Below, piece after piece: positions 31,625-43,000 of a stretch of 64,000 nucleotides of DNA. The DNA comes from Acanthosepion esculentum (Eukaryota > Mollusca > Cephalopoda > Sepiida > Sepiidae). Position 1 is the first letter of the stretch. Each line of letters starts with the position of its first letter. Below the pieces are notes generated by a model, which was given only the letters and a program-made list of their open reading frames with translations, was not told where the DNA came from and did not search any database. A program made the position numbers and the translations under genes. Location: positions 16,832,533-16,896,532 of the forward strand of contig OZ038496.1 in the NCBI GenBank assembly GCA_964036315.1, written 5' to 3'.

Positions 31625-32030
31625 CGTTTACACTATTTACATCGTTCGGACTGTTGTCTGCATCTTTATTACCATATTCACTATGTTTTAGCCGTTGTAC
31701 ATGCCAACTTCCTTCAGGTAATATATATTTTGGAATTTCAAACTGAACCATTTATTTACTCCATGGGAGTAGATTGTTTTAATTCCATGTTCCTTTTGGA
31801 TAAAAGCGTTGGTTGAGTAATCCAAAAAGTGACTTGACTCAGAGAATTCTGAGTTCAGTAACTGGCCACAGCAGAGGAAACAAAATCTTGGAGAGTTGAG
31901 TTACTAAAGAGAAACTGAGACATCTAAAAGAGGCATGGCAGGTGGAATTAGAACAATCTACTCCTGTGAACTAAATAAATTTCTTAAAGAAATCAAACTG
32001 TATTCCAAAATATAACTCGAACAAAGCTAC
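31625..32030 (-). mobile_element. FB-SINE copy 4, old
   Basis: The left arm (31625-31790) is the minus-strand tail and body (ACTATTTACATCGTTCGGAC, TAGCCGTTGTACATGCC, CATGGGAGTAGATTGTTTTA). It turns near 31850 (GAGTTCAGTAACTGGCCAC) into a plus-strand body (GGTGGAATTAGAACAATCTA, then AATTTCTTAAAGAAATCAAA) fading near 32030. Arms are clearly mirrored though diverged; flanks are too decayed for a target duplication. Confidence 0.65.
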
Positions 32031-32259
32031 AACATAAAACACACATATCACCGTCTCTAGAAATTATGTCTGCACAAACATGTATATGCACAAAATCTAA
32101 GTATCATCTACCATGTATTCAATTGTGAAAGCAGAATAACATCATATTTTTATTACTTCAAAGCTCTGAAGAAAATTAAATTTCGGCATTAAATGACCCA
32201 TAAGGAGTTGATATACTGTTAAAAAAACAAATTAATCAGTCAGTCAACCCAAAAGTGAG

Positions 32260-33465
32260 GTTGTCTCGGCATGGGGTAATGGTTAGTGAGGTTAGTATGC
32301 TTGGCTATTACTACTGTTCTCACTTGGTGACCCATGAAAAATTCAACATTGAATAATACAACAACAGTTGATATATTGTAAAATCAACCAACCAAAACTT
32401 GTAGGCACCTCAACATTGTGTAATGATTCACGAGGTGTTTCTAGTTGACCAATGCTACTGAGTCATGGGTTTGATCCTCACTGGGTGTCCCATACAAAAT
32501 CAACCACTTTAACTAACTAGAAAGAAAGGTTCAATGTCCCAAAATGAAAATCATAAACACTTTTATATGCCAATTATTTTCATATTCTTTGCCAATAAAA
32601 GTGCTTTATGATGGGGAAATGGTTAACAAGACTAATCCTGGTGGCCATTATGACTAAGTAGTGTGTTTGATTCTCACTGGGTGCCCCATATAAAAGTTGA
32701 CATTATGTAACCCAAGAAGGGTTGACATCTCATAAAATCAACTGACCTAAATAGGAGCCTTGGCATGGGGTAAAGGTCAATAATGCTAGTCTGGTTGGCC
32801 ATTACTACTAAGTTATGAGTTTGATTCACACCGGGTTTTCCATCCAAAAATTAAACATGAAATAAACCAACAAGAGCTGACACATCATAAAATCAACCAA
32901 CCTGACTAAATAGTCACCTTGGTATTGGGTAGTGAGGTTAGTCTGGTTGACTGTTAGTACTGAGTAGTGAGTTTGATCCTCACTGAGTGTCCCATACAAT
33001 GTTCAACATAAAATAACCCAACAATGGTTGATATGTCTTAAATCAGCCAACCTAATTAAATAGAGTAATGGTTAACGAGGCATGTCTGGTTAACAGAGTA
33101 GTGAGTTTAATTCTCACCAGGTGCCCTATACAAAATTTGACATTAAATAACAAAGACTGAAATCTTGTAAAATCATTGAACCAACAACTGGTGTGGAGTA
33201 ATGGTTAGTAAGGCTAATGTGGTTGACTGTTACTATAAAGTAAGGAGTGTGAGCCTCACTGTGTGCCCCATACTAAATTCAACATTAAATAACCCAACAA
33301 GGATTGATATGTCTTAAAACGAACCAACCTGACTGAATACGGTAATGGTTAACTATTACTAATGTGTGGTGAGTTTGATCCTCACTAGGTGCCCCATACA
33401 TGATTCAACATTAAATAGCCTAAAAGGGTTGGCATGTTATAAAACCAACTAACCAGCCAAAAAGA
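32260..33465 (+). repeat. Tandem array of eight tRNA-like SINE monomers
   Basis: Eight head-to-tail units of about 125-190 bp start near 32268, 32403, 32600, 32757, 32920, 33061, 33191 and 33341. Each has an A-box-like GGGGTAATGGTTAGTGAGG, usually a B-box-like GAGTTTGATCCTCAC followed by TGGGTGCCCCATAC, then TTCAACATTAAATAACCCAA, CAAGGGTTGATATGTC and AAATCAACCAACCTGACTAA. The last part equals the tail of the 5S+tRNA SINE at 46140-46200. Units are diverged, so the array is old. A lone inverted monomer piece lies at 35935-36010. Confidence 0.82.
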
Positions 33466-33589
33466 GATTCTAAAATAATATAGAAATTGTGCCGTTTGTT
33501 AATTTGGGCAGATTTTAGGAAGAAGGTCGGGGGTCGTGAACTTTTTAGTGCATGATTTTACAACAATAGACATTGAACTCAAATTTTAC

Positions 33590-33890
33590 ACGAGACCATT
33601 AAATGATACCAAGTGTGGAGTTAACCTGAGATGACCCCAGCCAGAGATGACAATCCAAAATTCATGCATTGTCACTGGTGACTTTTAAGGTGAACACTAA
33701 TTGACCTTATCGGACTGATCAGATTTACTGTTAAGACTGGGGTAAATAGTTGTGTCATCAGTATAGCTACTGAGTTGAGAACTGATGCCATGAGCAAGGT
33801 TGTTGAAGAAAATTAAAAACGACATCGGTCCAAGGATAGAGATCTGGGACACACCTGAATTAATGCTATTAGACAGGGCCAGCGACTAGG
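33590..33890 (-). pseudogene. LINE-A reverse transcriptase core
   Basis: The minus strand reads NSGVSQISILGPMSFLIFF, NNLAHGISSQLSSYTDDTTI then YPSLNSKSDQSDKVN and a stop: the RT B box (SGVPQGSxLGPLLFLIF) and the catalytic box with YTDD in place of YADD. This is the central RT of a CR1/jockey-type LINE; LINE-A membership is likely but not proven, since the tail is absent. Confidence 0.8.
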
Positions 33891-34695
33891 GGCTGCCCCC
33901 TCCCAAACTTTGATACGCCTCCCTCTCTATTACATGTCGATTTCAAACCTGGGGGACACAAACCCTTGGAGGAAAATCAGTGGGGAAGGGAAGCGCTTTT
34001 TTTAAAATACCAAAAATCAGGGAATTTTCTAATTTAAATGAAAATTTCCGTACATATTCATTAATTATTTACTTTTATAATGAAAAGGTTTTTTTATTTT
34101 TAAAAAATCTGAGAAAATGTTATTCTTTTTGTAATAACCACCAATATTTTCATGACTAAATTATAGTTTAAAAATAAATGTTTAAGTTGCAAATTTTTTA
34201 CATTTTCATAAAGATTAATTGCTGATGCATCTCTGTTGACATAAAAATAGTTTTACAAAGATTCAAACACAACACAAACAGGATTGTCTTAAATATTTGT
34301 TTTAAAAACAGTATTTCAGTTTTCTGGAAAATTTTTCCTGTGTTGAAATCTTTAAACTTTTTTATTTTTTTAAGTGATCATTTTTTCGGTTTTATCTTTC
34401 TAGAAACATAGGGACTAGAAATTTTATTCGAATTACTAGCTGCAGACCTCTGGTTAGTATTACTATCAGTAAAAAAAAAAAAAAAAAAATCAAAGATCCT
34501 CTTTAGTGGATGACATTGGAATAAAAATAATTTTACGAAGATATATTACCCTCTTAATTGATTTAAAAGAACTGTTCAGGAAAAATTACAATTTAAAAAA
34601 TAAGCACTACTGAAATTACTACTTTTGCTCACCAACATGATTGAGAGCTTCTGCCCCCGACATGGTTGAGAGGTTCGGGGTAGTAAGCACTATTC
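33891..34695. other. Unassigned AT-rich interval
   Basis: Starts with a GC-rich patch (CAGGGCCAGCGACTAGGGGC, 33876-33960) that could be a DNA-transposon end of hAT style, but I found no partner end. The rest is featureless; poly-A at 34471-34488 and (TA)n at 34700-34735. Confidence 0.4.
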
Positions 34696-34696
34696 A

Positions 34697-34739
<43 letters not shown>

Positions 34740-34743
<4 letters not shown>

Positions 34744-35424
34744 GTTTTCTTTTTTTTTTGCTGCCAATATTCTTCTTTCTTCTTTATTTCTCTGGTTGTT
34801 GTGAATTTTTAAAAAACAATATGCAAAACCAAAGATTCACAAGACTGAAGCTGAGTTCAGGCGGCAAAGAATCTTGACATATCAGGATTGCAAGATCAAA
34901 GTTCATTTTGGTGATTTATGTTCTTTATTTATACCTTAGAGCACTTGAAGGCAAATTTAAACAAAACAAAAAAAACATGTGCAATATATACCCATCTACA
35001 TTAGATATATCTCTGTAATAAAAAGCATAAAAAAAGAAACTTTTTATATCTCTGAACTGCAAAGATAGCTGAACGACAAAGTGGATTAAGCTGAAATTTT
35101 TGTGCATACGTTTTTTTAACAACCAAAATATGACAGCCACATTGAGATTGAGATAAATTGCTTAGAAAAAAAAGAAAAACATAGAAAAAAAAACTCTGTT
35201 ATTTTAGCATGGATTTGACTGTTATTATCTACTGTGATAATAATTGAGTTATTGCCCCTTTCTCCCAGTGTTGAGCAAGACATAATTTTCATGAAGCATA
35301 AATAAATAATTAGCACATTTTTAATAATTTCTTTATGGTGGTTCACTAACGAGAAGCTTATTAATATTGCCTGACTATTTACTGGAATTTAATTGTGTTC
35401 ATTTTTAAACAAAATTAAGTTTTT
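34740..35424. other. Unassigned interval
   Basis: No gene or repeat recognised. Confidence 0.35.
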
Positions 35425-35565
35425 CACTGCCAAGAAAATTATCAACACCGAACAAGTGCAGAATTTAAATATCTGGGAAGTGTTTCAACAGAGTAAAAAT
35501 GCAACACTGAAATTCAAACACATATTGGGATATTGAAAGATGCCTTTCAAAAGCTAAGTAAAGTA
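35425..35565 (+). pseudogene. LINE-C RT fragment
   Basis: The plus strand reads AEFKYLGSVSTE, a stop, KCNTEIQTHIGILKDAFQKL. This is the EFKYLGSxxSxxxxxxxEIxxRIxxAKxAFxxL block just after the RT palm in LINE-C-type elements. Confidence 0.7.
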
Positions 35566-35920
35566 TAGTGATTTTCTACGTGTAGCTTACATGTGGCAGT
35601 CAGTTGTGTGTCATGCATGATACATGTGTATGCGATCATGTATCTTTTGATACATGACTGACAAGGTAGATTTTTCCCCGCAGTAGGTTGCCATTTCTTT
35701 CTGTTTGTAGACCAGTTGCCATCCAAAGCTATAGAATCCGGTCTGTCCTGCTGTTTACCCATAGCTGGTGGGAGAAGAAGAGGATTCATAACTTTCCCAA
35801 GGGTATTAGCATGTAAGTGAATGTAATGGATTCGACTGGAATTTGAACTCGGCTCTCCGATTCCTCAATCCGAGCCACTATCCATTACTCCACCCAGCCT
35901 CCTCTCCATTACTCCACTGT
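35560..35920 (-). repeat. SINE-B, minus strand
   Basis: Reverse-complemented: GGAGTAATGGATAGTGGCTC (A-box side), GAGTTCAAATTCCAG (B box), TCGAATCCATTACATTCACT, TACCCTTGGGAAAGTTATGA, GCTATGGGTAAACAGCAGGA, TGGCAACTGGTCTAC. The tail beyond about 35660 is different from that of 51648-52040. Polymerase III origin inferred. Confidence 0.8.
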
Positions 35921-35934
35921 GTCTCTACATGTAG

Positions 35935-36010
35935 CAAAAGGCTGAAAGTATGGGACACCCTGTTAGGATCAAACTCCCTACCCAGTTGTAATTGTAAATG
36001 ATTTTCTCAG
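35935..36010 (-). repeat. Single inverted SINE monomer piece
   Basis: Reverse-complemented GGGAGTTTGATCCTAACAGG then GTGTCCCATAC matches the B-box end of the monomers at 32260-33465. Confidence 0.55.
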
Positions 36011-36364
36011 CATACCTTAGATATGGCACATGGCCGATTGTATTGGGCACTGAGTGAAGCTAAGCAAAGTATGAAGAAAGAGTAAAAGTTCATTAGAAAC
36101 AAAGAGTGTTGAACTGCTACGTAACATGATGGAATATTTATCAATATTAATATTAGTATTAAAATGATGTAAAAAATATAACATATTTTGCATAAAAATT
36201 GCAGAACTGACATGTCTACACCAAAAAAAACACCTTGTTTGGTGGCAAAAATTGCTGGTGGCACCAGGGATGGCAGTACCGCCTTATCCACCAAAACAGT
36301 GTTACCTCCTCTTGAGGGCTGGGTATTGCATTTGCTTTAACACATTTTTTTTTTTTATTTTTTT
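36011..36364. other. Unassigned interval
   Basis: No supported feature between the SINE pieces and LINE-A. Confidence 0.35.
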
Positions 36365-36745
36365 TTTTAAGCGTATCACCCCGAGCAAGGCCGGTGGCCA
36401 CTATCACGCAAGGGGTTACAGACGGGTTGGAGGAAGAGCAGATAGGAGTGGTAAAGGAAGGGTTGTGGAGAAAGAGAAGGACGGAGGGCCGATCGAGGTG
36501 GGGAGGTTACAGGAGATATAGAGCGAGAGCAGATAGGAATGGAAGATGTCAGGAAGTGGATAGATCAAGGCAACTGGAGATGACGATTGACGCTACACTT
36601 AAACCGTTGGAGATTGTATTTGTCAGGGAAACAGTAATAGGGAAGGGAGTTCCATAGGCGAGATGTGCGTGACATGAAGCTATTGGAGTAGAAAAGACGT
36701 CTACACCTAACAGTTTCTACGGTGAAGGGGTGGGAACGGGATGTA
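36365..36745 (-). pseudogene. LINE-A 3' end, minus strand
   Basis: From the left: T-rich A-tail complement, CACCCCGAGCAAGGC, CACGCAAGGGGTTACAGACG, two GTTACAG-type UTR blocks, then the ORF2 C-terminus (minus: PYSCFPDKYNLQLFKCNV-like and LFYSNSFMSRTS). Colinear with the satellite unit and both its edges, so it shows what the satellite progenitor looked like before amplification. Confidence 0.82.
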
Positions 36746-36888
36746 GAAAACAGAATCCTCCCCTATATGCCAATGAATGTTAGACAGTTTCATAAATGAA
36801 GGGAAGACTAGAGCAACAGAAATGTGGTTTAGATGATGAAACATATATTGAATAGAATTCTTACCATTTTATCATTCAATTACCTAAC

Positions 36889-36889
<1 letters not shown>

Positions 36890-36921
<32 letters not shown>

Positions 36922-37115
36922 AAAATTCAGACATAAAATATATCTGTAAAGACATTATTAATAAAAGAAATGACAGGAAGAAAACGTTTTATGCCAATGT
37001 TTCATTCATGTTTTATGTGTCCTTTGTTGAGGTAGTTTATCTCGGCGAGTGTCTTGACAGTTCCTCAAGGAAAGAAACACATTGGCATGAAAGTTTTAAC
37101 TCTTGTCATTTCTTC
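36890..37115. repeat. (GT)n and a decayed hairpin
   Basis: (GT)n at 36899-36920. 36966-37001 (AGAAATGACAGGAAGAAAAC) is roughly inverted at about 37078-37114 (TGGCATGAAAGTTTTAACTC). Probably a diverged member of the hairpin family at 1971-2096. Confidence 0.5.
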
Positions 37116-37575
37116 TGTAGAGGTTTATCCCTTGTTTCCTGTTTAGGAATTGGTTTCCAGTTCCTTAAACTCTGTACTTCTGACGTCTCTGCCTGATATC
37201 TGGGATTTTATTCAGTAATTATTACTATTTTTGCTCTCCCAATACAAGTAGGTAGGTTTGCTTATCATTCAATTTGGACTCTTCTTCGGTACTTTGAACT
37301 GGAGTAGAGGTTTATCCCTTGTTTCCTTTTAAAGGTTCGGCTTTCTGGTTTTTCTAAAGTGTAGTTCAACTCTATACTTCTAATGGCTGTGCCTTAAAAC
37401 TGAAGTTTTATTCGCTAATTAAATCTGGACTTTTTCAAGTCTAGAATTATCTGTTATCTTTCCTCTATAGCACCCCCAAGAACTTCACTTGCCCTTTCTT
37501 ACGCTAATACAACTTCACACAGTAATCCTCTACCTTGAGTGGCTCTCAGGCCTTGTATTTGGGGAATATTAGTAA
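37116..37575 (-). repeat. Family R copies and LINE-B UTR end
   Basis: TAGAGGTTTATCCCTTGTTT occurs twice (about 37119 and 37304), the inverse of the AAACAAGGGATAA motif at 22130 and 22790, so two partial family R copies lie in tandem. 37480-37575 holds the plus-strand LINE-B end (CTCTACCTTGAGTGGCTCTC). Confidence 0.5.
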
Positions 37576-37629
37576 ACACATTGACATAAAAGCTTTAAAG
37601 CATTTAGAAATATCAGTCCTTCTATGTAG

Positions 37630-37915
37630 TAGATGAAGAGGAAACTGGAGGCAAATGGCTCTACAGAGGGATGCTAAAAATACCATGGAGTGAACATGTG
37701 AGCAATGGGGAAGTTTTGAAGAAAATGGAGATGAAAGGGTATCAGAAAAAGGCAGTTGAAATACATAAAAAGTAATGATAGCCCTAAGAGTGAAGGCATT
37801 ACTATAATGTACTCACAAGCTTCAAAGTCAGCATGTCTGAAATAAAATCACTCAGTTAAATGATAAGTTTCTCCACATTAATTCTCTCTCTCTCTCTATA
37901 TATATATTTTAAATA

Positions 37916-38006
<91 letters not shown>

Positions 38007-38150
38007 TAATGTCATCAATCAATATGATATGAACAAGAAACTTGATGTAACAGAGATATGGTTCTACCAAAGAGTGCTTAAATTACCATTGATTGAACAT
38101 ATGAGAAACTAGGAAGATTTAAGGAAAATAAGGACAAAGGTTTTACAAAT
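37630..38150 (+). pseudogene. Two LINE-C fragments around a compound microsatellite
   Basis: 37650-37770 reads KWLYRGMLKIPWSEHVSN then GEVLKKMEMKGYQKK; 38040-38140 reads DVTEIWFYQRVLKLPLIEHM. Both are the LINE-C block that follows the RT. Between them (37884-38008) lie (CT)n, (CA)n, (TA)n and (GA)n runs. Confidence 0.72.
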
Positions 38151-38221
38151 CAAACACAGAATGATATTACATCCACATGTCAGGAAACTTGATTGTAAAA
38201 CTGAATTTATTTTCAGCAATC

Positions 38222-38370
38222 TTATTTTTCCTAAAAAACATTAATTAATTTTCCTTAAAAGACATTAATTCATTTTCCTTAAAAGACATTAATTAATTTT
38301 CCTTAAAAAACATTAATTAATTTTCCTTAAAAGACATTAATTAATTTTCCTTAAAAGACATTAATCCATG
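38222..38370. repeat. 24-bp minisatellite, about six units
   Basis: The unit CATTAATTAATTTTCC plus TTAAAAGA is repeated head to tail with one or two changes per unit. Confidence 0.9.
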
Positions 38371-38734
38371 ATGTAAATCTATTAAAATTGAATTTGACAA
38401 AAATAAATATTTAATTTTATTTATTATTGTTAATGTTCAATCCAGTGGTGGACCAACTATGAAACAAATGAAGCTTAAGCTTCAGGGCCCTTAATCCTAG
38501 AGGGGCCTCTGAAGCAACTTTTTTAATGAGTGATTTTTCAACAAAATTGATGTTTTTTTAAGTGCTTATTATTAAAATAAGAGCATTTTAGTGATAGAAT
38601 CATAACCCAACAGTATTGTCCTGAGAATATCCTCTAATAACTCATTTCATATCACCTCAAAATTTCCTTGTAATTGGTTAAATTTCAGAATTTAGGCTCG
38701 TTGAGCTCACCAGAATATACTCATAGCCTTCATT

Positions 38735-39425
38735 TTGGCATTTAAATACATATATTTTTAGCAGGTTTTTTAGATATAAAATATCATTATTATTGCAAAT
38801 TTCCCAATAACCGTATCACTCGGAAAATAGGAACATCCATAATATTCAAATTTATCGATTATTTATTTTAAATTACTTAATTATAGATTCAATTTATTTT
38901 ATTTAATTACATTTATATTATTGACTTTCAGCAAGTATCAAGCATATCTTTAAATTAAATTGTGGCTATATTTAATTATCGCCTATTAAGATAAAGTTAG
39001 TAAATATTATCATCAGCAGTTGACCTAGAGAAGCAAAAGCCATATTGCTTATTTGAAAGAAGACCCTGCAAGGTGAGATGCTTAATCAATTCAGAATTGA
39101 TTAGAACATCTAGTACTTTGCCAAAATTTTATTTATTGATTAATATCACAATATATACTTGTATACATATACATAATTTTTTTATCATTTTTATATAAAT
39201 ATATATATGATTTCATCATTATCACAAATTCTCTAACAATCACATGATTCAGAAAATAGAAAAAATCATATTCAAATTTATCAATTATTTATTTACTTTA
39301 AATTACTTAATTATGTTTTGAATTTATTTTATTTAATTAGTTTTATATTATTGACTTTCAGCAAGTATCAAACATATCTTTAAATTAAATTGTGGCTGTA
39401 TTTAATTATCGCTTAATTAAGATAA
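38735..39425 (+). repeat. Direct duplication around a LINE RT fragment
   Basis: 38735-38990 and 39165-39420 are diverged direct repeats: both contain TTATATTATTGACTTTCAGC, AAGTATCAA and AAATTAAATTGTGGCT. Between them the minus strand (39000-39130) reads KVLDVLINSELIKHLTLQGL then LSNKQYGFCFSRSTAD, an RT fragment of LINE-A type (QYGFRxxRST). The arrangement could be a TE with long direct termini, or a simple duplication. Confidence 0.6.
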
Positions 39426-39639
39426 ACACTGGCAATATTACGAACAAATATTCATTGTCATATAAATTTACTTATCATTTATTTTATTCATTTAATTTAT
39501 TTCAATTTAAATTATTTAATTATTTTGTATATCGATTTTCTATATTTTATTATTTGATTTATTTTTGTAATTTTTTGAATAGTAATTTAAAAAAAAAAAA
39601 CTCAAATTTATTCGATAAGAATTAATGGTCCAACATACT

Positions 39640-39835
39640 ACTATTTGAGTAGATGTTTAGATTTGAAACAGTATATATTATGTCTACTGGTCAGCACACT
39701 CAAGAAAACTTAATAAATAAAATATGCCTCTAGCAGAGGACAAACCTGTGTACACCTTTGTAAGAGAAACAACTGTATGATTTAATGTGTTTTAGATCAC
39801 TCAGTCCCGGAGAGTGTCGCAGCCCAGCTAGTTTC
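39640..39835 (-). repeat. SINE-A, minus strand
   Basis: Reverse-complemented: ATACAGTTGTTTCTCTTACA, a degenerate B box (CAGGTTTGTCCTCTGC), then a body ending CTACTCAAATAGTAG. A SINE-A tail alone also lies at about 40440-40520. Confidence 0.6.
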
Positions 39836-39839
39836 TATT

Positions 39840-40330
39840 TCTTATTCTTCTTTTATGTGTCATGTTCCTTCAGGACGTAGGTGATCATGGCTCTCCACAT
39901 CTTCCTGTCCCTTGTAGCTCTTAATAAGTTTTGTCTTTTTGTTATTCTTCCAAACCCTCTTCTAACATCCATTTGCTGAAGCCCATCAAGTTTGTTGTGC
40001 ACTGCTTTCCTCTGTCCCTCTTTCATTCTATCTGTCCTGTGAGTATCAGACGTTCCAAGCCCTCCTTCTTAATTACGTGCCCAAGAAATTTCACATGGTC
40101 TTCCTGATGTTAAATATGTTTCCTTTTTGTTTCTATTTTGTCTAAAACCTCACTGTTGCTTATATGTTCAGTCCATGGTAGCCCCAGCATATTTCTGAAG
40201 AAACACATTTCTGTTGCTTCAAGTCTCTTCTTCGTCGTTGAGGACATTGCCCAGCATTCGCTACCATACAGGAGGACAGATATCATGTAATAGTTCAATA
40301 CTCTTTTACCCTTTTTTATTGAATGCACAT
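39840..40330 (-). pseudogene. LINE-C ORF2 C-terminus, minus strand
   Basis: The minus strand (40110-40328) reads KRVLNYYMISVLLYGSECWA then MSSTTKKRLEATEMCFF and RNMLGLPWTEHISNSEVLDK, the post-RT region of LINE-C. Further left GKRDRxR-like and RATRDRKMWRAMI-like codons are readable with shifts. This is the best LINE-C copy in the window. Confidence 0.82.
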
Positions 40331-40524
40331 CCCTTTGTTAAGATTTTCTCGAATGACCACATCTACATGGTTTCATATCCAAAACATAAAGCAATTTCAA
40401 AAGAATTAATGGATTTATTTTGAATCTGACATTTTGATTATTTCAAACATAGTGGATACCCATATCTGAGTAGATAACATGTTGTTCTAAACAGTGTCTA
40501 TTATGTGTACCAACTTGTGCATGC

Positions 40525-40829
40525 CAAAAAACTCAAGTCGCATTTTCTTTCTTATGCTTTCTCAAGTGCACAGACACATAGACATAATATACACTGTTTA
40601 AAAAAAAACAAGGTTTCTACTTAAATACATTTGTTTGTTTAGCGGCATATCAACTTCTTATGGGTCATTTAATGCTGAAATTTAATTTTCTTGGGAGTAT
40701 TAGTCATTTTCAAAAATATATTGTTGGTAATTTTTTTGTTTTTACAAAAATGTATTGATGGTAATTTTTTTACTATGAAAATGTATTTTTATTATAAAAA
40801 TCTATTTTTATACTTTCTTAGTGTGTTGA
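40525..40829. other. Unassigned interval
   Basis: AT-rich with short repeated ATTGTTGGTAATTTTTTT-like phrases (40722-40790) recurring near 42885-42980; otherwise nothing recognised. Confidence 0.35.
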
Positions 40830-40985
40830 CCCCAAATTGGGGGTTCACTATTTACCCATATCTGCCACCCTCGTCAAGATGGACCTGGGAGCAACAGCAA
40901 TTAAAAAGTGGTTCCATGCTCCTCAAAACCTCCCCATCTGAGGCCTTGCTGCCATATGTAGTTTATTGTCAAACCCACTAAATGT
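40830..40985 (+). repeat. Dispersed repeat shared with 43000-43275
   Basis: TTTACCCATATCTGCCACC, AAGATGGACCTGGGAGCA, GTTCCATGCTCCTCAAAACC match 43010-43110 (TTTGCCCATAGCTGGAACC, AAGGTGGATCTGGGAAGA, TAATGCTCCTCAAAACC). Upstream AT-rich text is also shared. Class unknown. Confidence 0.55.
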
Positions 40986-40991
40986 TTGAAG

Positions 40992-41030
<39 letters not shown>

Positions 41031-41039
<9 letters not shown>

Positions 41040-41200
41040 ATTTTTTGTTTTAAAAATATGATTCCTTCGCTACATAAGAGTTCTCATGTTTCAAAAGCGA
41101 GAGCCAAGACCCCTAATATAATTTTTGAAATTATGTTTGAAACATGAGAACTCTTATGTAGCAAAGGAATCATATTTTTAAAACAAAAAATATTATAATA
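41031..41200. repeat. Near-perfect palindrome with 65-bp arms
   Basis: 41031-41095 and 41136-41200 are reverse complements with one mismatch (TTCGCTAC versus TTTGCTAC). The loop is 40 bases, and (TA)n (40993-41031) precedes it. High arm identity implies recent formation or ongoing arm correction. No coding content. Confidence 0.9.
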
Positions 41201-41309
41201 TAAGCTCTACTTCTGTATGGAGCACTGTCTTTTTGAAAATAAAAGCAAAAATACTAAGGAACACCGGATTATTTACCTAACGTGTTCTTTCCTATTTTTC
41301 TGTATACCT

Positions 41310-41325
41310 GCACATATATATATAC

Positions 41326-41358
<33 letters not shown>

Positions 41359-41520
41359 GGATACCCATATTTGAGTAGATCCTACATTTATTTTAAACAG
41401 TAGTCTATGGGGATGGCTGTTTGAGAAAACGTTTTAGAGAAAGTGCACCCTCCAGGAGGATTCAAACCTGGGTCCTCCTTTACAGGAGAAACTACCATTT
41501 AATCCAACATTAATTAAAGG
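41310..41520 (-). repeat. SINE-A with (TA)n tail, minus strand
   Basis: (TA)n at 41310-41357 runs into GGATACCCATATTTGAGTAG, the inverted SINE-A tail. Reverse-complemented further: head AAATGGTAGTTTCTCCTGTA, B box CAGGTTTGAATCC, CTGGAGGGTGCACTTTCTC. It shows the tail-(TA)n junction clearly. Confidence 0.78.
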
Positions 41521-41524
41521 CAAA

Positions 41525-41845
41525 TAACACCTTGCTTGATTGTGAAGCTCTTCATAGCTGAGCAGTGAAAACAAGTCTGATTAAATGTCATTATCTCCTG
41601 CTGGAGTGTGCATTCTCTTTAATAAAATCTTTCAAATGTTCAGGCCAGGAGATAGAATACTGTTTAAAATATATTTTATATATAGTTTTAAGGTATGCTG
41701 TATCTGTGGGCAAAAGTGCTAAATGTCAGAGACTGAGTGTATCTAAATATAAAATAGGATACTCAATTCAGCACCATGCAGCAACAGTCTGTCTCACAAT
41801 CTTGAACAGGCCAAGTGTGTTATGTTTTGGCTCAACTATTTATAT
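41525..41845. other. Unassigned interval
   Basis: No feature recognised. Confidence 0.35.
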
Positions 41846-41849
41846 ATAG

Positions 41850-42600
41850 TGATTAATAGTGCATTATGGGTAGTAAGGTCTGTTGTATTATCTTAACAGT
41901 TATTGGGTAGGTGGTAATAGTTATGTTTCAAATGATTCTAGAGTCGATTGAGTAGAAACAATTGTAGATTCAAATGTGGTTATTGTAGCTATTTTATATT
42001 GTTGCTTGTTAACTTTTTATTCATTATTTATTATTGATTACTTAATTATTTGTTGTTATTATATTTACTTGTGTTTATATTTGCATTCATAGTTTGTTAA
42101 TTTTTTTATTATTTACTTCATCTGTTTATTTATTTAGAATTTTTGTTTATTTTATTTTATTTATTTTAGAGGTTGGTTATCTTATTTGTTTAGGTTTGTT
42201 GTGTGGGGATATGTAGCATAGACCTCGTTTCAAGTATATGAAACATATGACAACATAAATATATGAAAAGTTCAAAGAAAACACACAAGTCTTCATATAA
42301 AAACACTTGTATATATATTTTATATTCAAAATTCTTAATACAAGATTCACATATATCCACTTGCTGGGTACTAAAAACAACATGAATTTTGTACTTATCT
42401 GTTTGGTTGTGTGTCTGATTACTTTATAAGATATTTGTTGTTAGTTTCTGATTTTTAAGTAACATAGTAAAACTTTTTTTAGTGGTTGCATTTTGAGATA
42501 AGTTCTAATCATTTATTTAGTAGTTTATGTTGACCCGAGAAGGTAATTATAGCTATTTTCTACTTTGGACAGAGTCTACCGTTTTTGGATTTATTGTTGT
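41850..42600 (-). pseudogene. Penelope-like 3' end, minus strand
   Basis: The minus strand near 42460-42600 reads NNKSKNGRLCP, then KIAIITFSGQHKLLNK, then LELISKCNH, parallel to 1405-1550 but with different stops. The A/T-rich UTR follows to 41850, ending with the inverse of CCCATAATGCACTATTAATC, as in 58660-59080. One Cys of the CxxC is replaced. Confidence 0.6.
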
Positions 42601-42604
42601 CGGC

Positions 42605-43000
42605 TGATGATGTTTTCCATATTTTTCATGATATTTTTTGTAATTTGTTTTTTGTTTTTGATTTCCCATACATGCTTAGAAAGCATTGTACTGTTTGCAC
42701 ATCTGTTATTTGTAAAGGATGTTTTGTATATGTAATTTTTCTGTTTTCAGAGTCCTTCAGTTACTCCTATGTATTTTTATTCATTATCTGCTGATTTCAC
42801 AGTGGTTTGGTATTATATAGACAAAAACCTGTTACCTAAATTAACTCTCTATATATTGTACATACATACATACATATGTATTGCTGGTCATGTTGCTTTA
42901 AAAATGTATTGTTGCTAATTTTACTATAAATAGGTATTGTTACTAAATTATTTTTACATGCTGGTATTTTTACTATAAAAATGTATTTTTATACATTCAT
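42605..43000. other. Unassigned AT-rich interval
   Basis: No gene supported. A (CATA)n stub lies near 42862-42878. Confidence 0.35.

Noticed and set aside
33876..34690. hAT-like element starting CAGGGCCAGCGACTAGGGGC
   Set aside because: No matching inverted end and no 8-bp duplication found by eye.
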